Assembly: GCA_945939115.1 (NCBI GenBank)
Contig: CAMEVC010000003.1
Span: 124,001 to 188,000 of the forward strand
Origin: an uncultured Eubacterium sp.
GTDB lineage: Bacteria; Bacillota; Clostridia; Lachnospirales; Lachnospiraceae
Direction of reading: 5' to 3'
Length of the DNA: 64,000 nt
This document shows positions 57,456-64,000 of the stretch, piece after piece; positions within the stretch are counted from its first letter, which is position 1; the number at the start of each line of letters is the position of its first letter. The notes beneath the pieces were generated by a model. That model was given only the letters and a program-made list of their open reading frames with translations. It was not told the DNA's origin and searched no databases. A program made the position numbers and the translations under genes.

Positions 57456-58542
57456 CTGTGATTACTCCTTCCACATACCAGAAAAAATTATTAAGCATGG
57501 CTGCATCTGTCATGCTCTGCCCTTCTTTGACGCGCACATTTCCCTCGTTATCTGTAATTGGTCCATAAAACACATCAAAAGTTCCATCCATAAGACGGGA
57601 GCGCGCTTCTTCCACTTTTTCTGCTATTCCCGGCTTCACATTATCTGTTAACGGTGCCAAATCTACTATGTCGGTTTCAACACCTTCCCAATAATAAATA
57701 CCTTCAAACCTTCCCTGAAGGCATTCAAGAATTCTAGGTTCGTAAAAACATTCCCAGTTCCATACCGGTGCAGTCAGATATGTATCCGGAAATCTATCAC
57801 TGTTGTCCAGATTATATCCAATGGACCATATTCCGTACTGGTCAGCAATCTCCAACGGAGATGATGCATCTGTATGCATAGCAATAACATCTATATTATG
57901 CTCCTGTATCAATTCTGTAGTAGCCTCAGCATTCTCTTCTTCCCCAGTCCAGGAATCGCTCCATTTCACATATACCTTTGCCTCAGGATTCACTGAGCGC
58001 ACACCTAAAGTAAACGCATTTATTCCTCTGTTAACCTCGGCAATAGGAAATGATGCAACATATCCAATTTCATTAGTTTCTGTCTGCATTCCGGCTACAA
58101 TACCACTAAGATATCTCATCTGGTATATTCTTCCAAAATATGTGGCAAGATTGTCTAACTGTTCCACTCCTGTGGCATGAAAAAAATATATTTCCGGATG
58201 GTCCTTTGCACATTCCAGTTCCCATGTGCCATAGCCAAATGAATTGCAGATTAAAATCTTGCAGCCATCTTTTATTAACTCCTCCATAACATCTCTGGAA
58301 GAATCATCCTCAGGAACATTTTCCCGGTATATTACATTCAGATTCAATTCCTCTGCGCTTTTTTCCATGCCGATATAATGCGATTCTCCCCAACTGTTGT
58401 CATCTACTGTACCGTTAAGAATAAAGCCTACCTTTGTCTGTGTCTTTGTTATATCCGTTTCCTGCTGATTAATATGAATCCAGAATATTCCCGCAACAAT
58501 AACACAGGCAAAAGTTATTATTATTATTAATATCTTCTTCAT
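57442..58542 (-). CDS. BMP-family (PnrA/Med-like) substrate-binding protein, paralogue of 56355-57455
   Basis: KVGFILNGTVDDNSWGESHYIGMEKSAEEL, IGYVASFPIAEVNRGINAFTLGVRSVNPEAKV. Confidence 0.88.
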   Translation of the reverse strand: MKKILIIIITFACVIVAGIFWIHINQQETDITKTQTKVGFILNGTVDDNSWGESHYIGMEKSAEELNLNVIYRENVPEDDSSRDVMEELIKDGCKILICNSFGYGTWELECAKDHPEIYFFHATGVEQLDNLATYFGRIYQMRYLSGIVAGMQTETNEIGYVASFPIAEVNRGINAFTLGVRSVNPEAKVYVKWSDSWTGEEENAEATTELIQEHNIDVIAMHTDASSPLEIADQYGIWSIGYNLDNSDRFPDTYLTAPVWNWECFYEPRILECLQGRFEGIYYWEGVETDIVDLAPLTDNVKPGIAEKVEEARSRLMDGTFDVFYGPITDNEGNVRVKEGQSMTDAAMLNNFFWYVEGVITDGSE

Positions 58543-58599
58543 TCTATCTCCTCTGTATCTTCAAATGAATATATAATCTGTTTCATTATAACAACATTA

Positions 58600-59733
58600 C
58601 TATACAATACATTTATCCGCAAGTGCTTCCTCAAATTCTTTCTCGAATTCTAATTCATAATCACTTCCTGGCTGTGGAATCAGGACTTTTCTGTTCTTCC
58701 ATGAAGACAGATATACTGCATTAGATATATATAGACTGTTTATTGCCTCCTCACCTTCTGCAATCAATTCTCCCTTTACAAAGCCCTCAAGAACCTTATT
58801 ATATGCCTTGTCAGATGGTTCCACATCTATCTGCTGCCACTCGCACACCGGCTTTGCAAATAAATCCCCATGTCCGTTTCTGTATTCTGATTCAGGCTTA
58901 TCAAGTACTCCAATCTTTAATACACCTTTATCACATACGATTAACGCATCATCCAGACTTATCTCCAGCCTGTTTACACCGGGTGCCTCCCCTGTAGATG
59001 CAATAAACACCCCAGTCGCTCCACTCTTCCATTCAAGATATGCAGTCACATCATCCTCAACTTCTATAGGATGAAACCTGCCCTCTTTGCAGAAGCCCAC
59101 AACGCTCTCCGGTTCCCCACATATCCATGCAAGAAGGTCAAGATTGTGTGGACACTGGTTTAGAAGGGTGCCTCCGCCATCGTATTTCCATGTTGCGCGC
59201 CAGCTCCCCGACTCATAATAGGCATTGGGACGATACCAGTCAGTAATAACCCAGTTTACCCTCTTTACAGCGCCATATTGTCCGCTCTCAACTATTTCTT
59301 TAACCTTCTTGTATGTTGGAAATGTTCTCTGATGGAATATATATCCGTACCTTATTGAAGGATGCAGCTTTTTCGCCTCATTAAACGCATTCATCATATT
59401 CCGTGCCTGTCTTGAATAAACACCTGCCGGCTTATCACACAGCACACTGATTCCCCTTTTAAATGCTTCAACTGCCAGCTCCTCATGGGAATAATGGGGA
59501 GTTACAATAATCACTGCGTCAAGACAGAGTTCCCCTCTGTCCACTGCAGCATACATATCATCCCCGGAGCTGACTCTTAGAATATCCGGTGACACATAAT
59601 CCTTAATTCTGTCCCACCTTTCATCTGATACTCTTGTTACTGCCACAAGCTCCATTCCGGCAATTTCACCCTTCGCTATCAGCTCAGCATATTTACTGCC
59701 CATATTACCCATTCCAATAATTCCAGTTTTCAT
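58600..59733 (-). CDS. Gfo/Idh/MocA family oxidoreductase
   Basis: MKTGIIGMGNMGSKYAELI, VLCDKPAGVYSRQARNMM; WRATWKYDGGGTLLNQCPHNLDLLAWICG. Confidence 0.93.
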   Translation of the reverse strand: MKTGIIGMGNMGSKYAELIAKGEIAGMELVAVTRVSDERWDRIKDYVSPDILRVSSGDDMYAAVDRGELCLDAVIIVTPHYSHEELAVEAFKRGISVLCDKPAGVYSRQARNMMNAFNEAKKLHPSIRYGYIFHQRTFPTYKKVKEIVESGQYGAVKRVNWVITDWYRPNAYYESGSWRATWKYDGGGTLLNQCPHNLDLLAWICGEPESVVGFCKEGRFHPIEVEDDVTAYLEWKSGATGVFIASTGEAPGVNRLEISLDDALIVCDKGVLKIGVLDKPESEYRNGHGDLFAKPVCEWQQIDVEPSDKAYNKVLEGFVKGELIAEGEEAINSLYISNAVYLSSWKNRKVLIPQPGSDYELEFEKEFEEALADKCIV

Positions 59734-59771
59734 ATGTTCCTCCATTCTGCATCAGGTTATATGCCCTTATA

Positions 59772-60761
59772 TTAAATGTCTGTAAAAGATGCTTTTACAG
59801 GCTTAAAACCTGCTCTTCCGGCCTCTTCCATAAGTATTGATATATATGAATCATAAAGTGCTTCATCCATAGGATAAACTTCTTTTCCCGTCTCCACATA
59901 TTCCTTCATTCCGAGCATAATCTCTGCTACAGCCGCTTCGCCTCCGGTAAGTCCGGATTTGGCAAATATATTATCCTTCTCCAGTTTCTTAACCGCGCCC
60001 AGATTATTCTCATCCAGATAGTACACAGTGTCATTAATAATCTCACCTCTTGTACCGCGCACATTAATATACCGGTTTCTTATAGGACTGCGATACTGTT
60101 CAGACATGAAATCATAGAAGGCTACCTTTCCATCTGCATATTCCATGACAAGGTGCTTCTCCTCTTTATCTACAATTCTGCCATCGGTCAGAGTCTCATA
60201 TCTTGTCTTAGTGTTAGCCACTCTCACTGAAAATGCTTTGCCTGTAATTATCACATCACTTAACCCGGTTTTTAACACCCTTCTTATGACACTTGCAGCA
60301 TGATAATCATGCATTGCAGACATTGTGACAGACACAGGTTCTCCGATAGTTCCCCTGTTAATCTCATCAATCATTGCCTTAATGCCCGGCTCCATAAAAT
60401 ACTGTTCTGCGACCTGAATCTTAAGCCCTTCCTTAATCTCCTGCTTCATAATACCAAGTGTATCAAGGTCAAGTGCCGCAGGAGTCTCAGAGAGAACCGG
60501 GATTCCCTTCTTTGCCCAGTATCTCACCACATCGCTCATACTCGTCTTATTAACTGCACTCACAATAAAATCCGGATTAAGACTTATAACTTCATCTTCG
60601 CTCATGGTCGTATGCAGCCCGTATTCCCTCTGCAACCGCAACATTTTCTCCTCGCTTCTGCAAAGCCATGCCACCATCTCAAACTGTTCGGGAAGAGCCT
60701 TTGCAATGCGTGCATAGAACTCACTTCTCCATCCCGAACCAACCACTGCAAATCTAATCAT
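59772..60761 (-). CDS. Gfo/Idh/MocA family oxidoreductase
   Basis: MIRFAVVGSGWRSEFYARIA, VLSETPAALDLDTLGIM. Confidence 0.85.
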   Translation of the reverse strand: MIRFAVVGSGWRSEFYARIAKALPEQFEMVAWLCRSEEKMLRLQREYGLHTTMSEDEVISLNPDFIVSAVNKTSMSDVVRYWAKKGIPVLSETPAALDLDTLGIMKQEIKEGLKIQVAEQYFMEPGIKAMIDEINRGTIGEPVSVTMSAMHDYHAASVIRRVLKTGLSDVIITGKAFSVRVANTKTRYETLTDGRIVDKEEKHLVMEYADGKVAFYDFMSEQYRSPIRNRYINVRGTRGEIINDTVYYLDENNLGAVKKLEKDNIFAKSGLTGGEAAVAEIMLGMKEYVETGKEVYPMDEALYDSYISILMEEAGRAGFKPVKASFTDI

Positions 60762-61506
60762 TTTTCTTTTCCTTATCTACTACTTTAATAAACCCCTTCT
60801 TCCACATAATCCATGATGAAAGAATTGCTATAGGAAGCATTATGATAATTATAAAGCCTACAGCACCAAATAAAGAACCGCCACTTGAAATTCTTACTAG
60901 AAGTGCGAGAAGTGCAACTATTACTATTACAGGAATCACTCCCATTATACCATTCTTAACAACCTTCTTGCCTGTGTTAGTGCTTGCGAAAAGTCCAAGT
61001 GTCAATGAACCAAACAATGCAGGAATCAGATAACCTGAAGCTGTCTTAACAGCAGGAAGCTCAAATACAGGGCTAATCCATGCACTCAGCAGTGCAGCCA
61101 GTGCTAAAACAATTATTGTCATTATTGAACAAACTGCAACAGCAACTGAAGCTATAGCCTCTCCTGCCGGTGTATTAGGCTCTTTCTTTGTTAAATTCAT
61201 AGCATTTACAGCACAGGGAACTTTAAGATTCATAATATTTCCTGTTATAAATGTAAGATAAGATGCTGAACCAAGTATCGGTGTATATGTAATTGCTTCT
61301 GAGAATCCAACCGGGATATATATCAGGAGTATTCCAAATGTTGCAACATTAAATACCATACCTAATGTAGGCATGCAGCCGTATACCCCAAGTACTATGA
61401 ATGGAAGTGCTATCATATATGCCAGGGCAATCACTGTGCCAACTCTTCCCCATCTGTGGCACCATGCCTGAAAAGAATCTATCTCGTTATTATTCTTCTT
61501 ACTCAT
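60754..61506 (-). CDS. Uncharacterised membrane protein, probable transporter subunit
   Basis: Six or so TM segments; overlaps the flanking genes; start MSKKNNNEID. Confidence 0.55.
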   Translation of the reverse strand: MSKKNNNEIDSFQAWCHRWGRVGTVIALAYMIALPFIVLGVYGCMPTLGMVFNVATFGILLIYIPVGFSEAITYTPILGSASYLTFITGNIMNLKVPCAVNAMNLTKKEPNTPAGEAIASVAVAVCSIMTIIVLALAALLSAWISPVFELPAVKTASGYLIPALFGSLTLGLFASTNTGKKVVKNGIMGVIPVIVIVALLALLVRISSGGSLFGAVGFIIIIMLPIAILSSWIMWKKGFIKVVDKEKKND

Positions 61507-61519
61507 ACTTTTCTCCTCT

Positions 61520-62242
61520 CTAGCCAAACAGCTTAACCCATAAAAGTGACGATGCCATACCGGCTATCATAGAGAATGCCATTATGAATTCTCCAAGCCA
61601 GCGAAGCTTTGGATTCTTTGCAAATATTCCAAGTGCCACAGCTACAACAAGTCCTGTGAGCATTACACAGGCCTGAACAGTATCTCCGATAAGAAGAACC
61701 GGAATATATACAGCAAACATGCAGAGCATAAACACACCACTAAACACATGCTTCCAGTCACTTGAGTTCTCTGTCTTAGTAACACTCATTGAAAGCTTCT
61801 TGCCGAAAGGAATAAGAATAAGGAAACCACTTAACATTCCTATACTCATAAGAATCATTACAACACCAAACTGCTGTCCCGTTGCTCCTGATAACATCTC
61901 AACTGATGAATCAAATCCAAGCGCTGTGGCAACACTTCCTGATATCAGAGTTTCATATGATAATGAACCTATTACTGAAAGTCTCCACCATGACCATACT
62001 GTTCCAAGTGCAGAAATCAACACAAATAAACCTACAACTATAGATAAACTTGGTACAATCGAGAATACGCAGCTCGATTTAATTACCTTCTTAATCTCCT
62101 CTTTGGTAATACCAAGTTCCAAACACCTTTTACATGCTTTCTTAAGATACACAAGTGAAAATCCCACTATGTACAGTAGCCCGATTACTACCAGAATAAG
62201 TAAAAGCGGGCTCTTGATAATATCACTCATCATAACTTCCAT
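61520..62242 (-). CDS. DUF5058-like membrane protein
   Basis: IKSPLLLILVVIGLLYIVGFSLVYLKKACKRCLELGITKEEIKKVIKSSCVFSIVPSLSIVVGL; next to an M20 amidohydrolase. Confidence 0.6.
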   Translation of the reverse strand: MEVMMSDIIKSPLLLILVVIGLLYIVGFSLVYLKKACKRCLELGITKEEIKKVIKSSCVFSIVPSLSIVVGLFVLISALGTVWSWWRLSVIGSLSYETLISGSVATALGFDSSVEMLSGATGQQFGVVMILMSIGMLSGFLILIPFGKKLSMSVTKTENSSDWKHVFSGVFMLCMFAVYIPVLLIGDTVQACVMLTGLVVAVALGIFAKNPKLRWLGEFIMAFSMIAGMASSLLWVKLFG

Positions 62243-62269
62243 ATGATTTTCCTCCTCATAAAATGTATT

Positions 62270-63487
62270 TTACCTATGTTCCTCAAGCCACTTAATGGCG
62301 TTAAAGGCATATACTGCGCTTCCTGCTGCTAACACTCCTTCATCAAACTTAACCTTCGGATGATGCTGAGGATAGCTGTAACCCTTTGCAGGTTCTCCCG
62401 CTGCCAATGCAAGCATTATTGATGGAACTTCATGGCTTACATAGGCAAAATCCTCTGAACCGCCTGCTTTCGAAGGCTTTCCTCCTGACATGGCAAGAAG
62501 CTGTTCTGCATTGAAGGCCTTGCCGGCACCTAATAATTCTGTTGTATATCGTGTAGCACACCCTGAAAGTTCACTGTCATTAACTAATGTCGGACATCCT
62601 CTTACAAATGCAACCTCTGCCTCGCCTCTGAATGCCTTTGCAATGCTCTCACTTATCTCAGTCATTCTGTCCTTGAGGAACTGTCTTGTCTCCTCATTGT
62701 ATGTCCTTATTGTTCCTGACATCTCAACAGAATCCGGAATTACATTGTCAGCTATTCCTCCGTTAATTGAGCCTATAGTAAGCACAGCCTCATCTGAGAG
62801 ATTAAGCTCCCTTGCATGAATTTCATGAAGAGCTGTGATAATATGGGCTGCAATGCTTATAGGGTCAATTCCTTTATCCGGCATAGAGCCGTGACAGCCC
62901 TTTCCCTGAACCTTTATCGTAAAACAGTCCGCCGCCGGAGCACTTACCCCACCGCTGCACACGATAACATTTCCTGCTGGCATAGGCATGGCAGCAGAAA
63001 CATGTATCATAAGTGCCGCATCAACCTTTGGATTGTCCAGAAGTCCTGAAGTAATCATGTCATGGGCTCCTTCAAAAATCTCCTCAGCCGGCTGGAAATC
63101 AAGCTTTACTGTTCCGCACAATTCATCCTCATGTGCCTTTAAAAGTCTGGCTGCCCCAAGAAGCATTGATGTATGCATATCATGTCCACAGGCGTGCATT
63201 TTCCCATTAGATGATGCAAACTCAACATCAGATTCCTCCTTGATTGGAAGTGCATCCATATCTGCCCTGAGCATAAAAACCCTGCCACCCTTACCCACAG
63301 TAGCAGTAAGTCCTGACTTTCCACATTTCTCAGGTTTAAGTCCTATCTTTTCAAGTTCACTTTTCACATAATCCAATGTGCAGTTTAAGTCAAATCCCGT
63401 CTCAGGATTCTCGTGAAGATGACGTCTTATGCTTATAATGTCAGCTTCATTGTTCTTTGCCTCCTCAAGTAACTGTTGTGCGTCCAT
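62270..63487 (-). CDS. M20-family amidohydrolase/peptidase
   Basis: RRHLHENPETGFD, LRADMDALPIKEE, MHACGHDMHTSMLLGAA, QPAEE motifs. Confidence 0.93.
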   Translation of the reverse strand: MDAQQLLEEAKNNEADIISIRRHLHENPETGFDLNCTLDYVKSELEKIGLKPEKCGKSGLTATVGKGGRVFMLRADMDALPIKEESDVEFASSNGKMHACGHDMHTSMLLGAARLLKAHEDELCGTVKLDFQPAEEIFEGAHDMITSGLLDNPKVDAALMIHVSAAMPMPAGNVIVCSGGVSAPAADCFTIKVQGKGCHGSMPDKGIDPISIAAHIITALHEIHARELNLSDEAVLTIGSINGGIADNVIPDSVEMSGTIRTYNEETRQFLKDRMTEISESIAKAFRGEAEVAFVRGCPTLVNDSELSGCATRYTTELLGAGKAFNAEQLLAMSGGKPSKAGGSEDFAYVSHEVPSIMLALAAGEPAKGYSYPQHHPKVKFDEGVLAAGSAVYAFNAIKWLEEHR

Positions 63488-63524
63488 AATCTGTACCTCT
63501 TTCCCATTATTCTTAATATAAAAA

Positions 63525-63576
63525 ATGTGCCGCTGTCAGTCACTTTGGTAGGTAATTGACTGCACTCACGACACAT
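63525..63576 (-). promoter_or_regulatory. Terminator-like hairpin in the 5' leader of the M20 operon
   Basis: Minus strand ATGTGtCGtgagtgCAGTCA-attacctaccaaag-TGACTGacagCGgCACAT followed by a T-run. Confidence 0.5.
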
Positions 63577-63615
63577 CTTCGTATCCGTATATTATTATTA
63601 ATCCTGTTAACATAA

Positions 63616-63644
63616 ACTATACCAAAAAAAGCCCGGATGTGCAA
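63616..63644 (-). promoter_or_regulatory. Sigma-A-type promoter for the M20 operon
   Basis: Minus strand TTGCAC-17 bp-TATAGT. Confidence 0.55.
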
Positions 63645-63820
63645 TCTTTATATTGTTTATTTTTTGTCATATACATTCCTAAATTTAACTCGCTCATTAA
63701 TAAATAAAAATAATATGTGATTTTATTATAAATATATGGTAGAATTCTTTCTTAGCCTTAATATATTAAGCACATGAAAAACATTGCATTGATTATGACA
63801 ATATAGAAATGAGGTTTACC

Positions 63821-64000
63821 ATGAATAACTTCAGACGCGGACTGGCAGCAGGAATCCCAATTGCACTTGGATATCTGTCAGTGGCATTTACATTTGGAAT
63901 AATGGCGGTATCTTATGGATTGACATGGTGGCAGGCTCTGCTCATTTCCATGACAACCCTTACTTCTGCCGGACAATTTGCAGGCATTGGAATCATGATA
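63821..64000 (+). CDS. azlC: AzlC-family branched-chain amino acid exporter, N-terminal part (runs off window)
   Basis: MNNFRRGLAAGIPIALGYLSVAFTFGIMAVSYGLTWWQALLISMTTLTSAGQFAGIGIMI. Confidence 0.85.
   Translation, partial: MNNFRRGLAAGIPIALGYLSVAFTFGIMAVSYGLTWWQALLISMTTLTSAGQFAGIGIMI

Overview
The window is a 64 kb chromosomal segment from a low-GC, gut-type Firmicute (Lachnospiraceae-like by protein character; this is an impression, not a database result). Most genes lie on the minus strand and form ordinary-looking operons: a YibE/F protein and a cell-surface metallophosphatase, potABCD plus a class III aminotransferase, a GntR-ABC module, HicAB, hppA, an AAC(3)-like acetyltransferase, a VanY-like peptidase, a two-component system with large ABC permeases, MoxR-DUF58-TgpA, MATE, metY, nfo, and an M20/DUF5058-like/Gfo-Idh-MocA operon. 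The items most worth a second look are: (1) a noncoding array of four imperfect inverted-repeat units at 46003-46279 with start-to-start spacing of 74/85/74 bp; (2) a compact run of four hairpins at 36831-36965 in which one loop is perfectly complementary to an upstream arm; (3) a five-gene signalling cluster at 49928-58542 with two BMP-type binding proteins, two hybrid kinases and an HD-GYP-REC protein but no ABC permease or ATPase; (4) a 1301-aa membrane/beta-propeller/HD-GYP/REC protein; (5) terminator-like hairpins in the leaders of potA, the aminotransferase and the M20 operon; (6) several recognisable gene remnants (AstE/AspA-like, GNAT, C39 peptidase-ABC exporter); (7) a hicA gene missing from the supplied ORF track. 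All family assignments come from motif recognition by eye; no searches were run.
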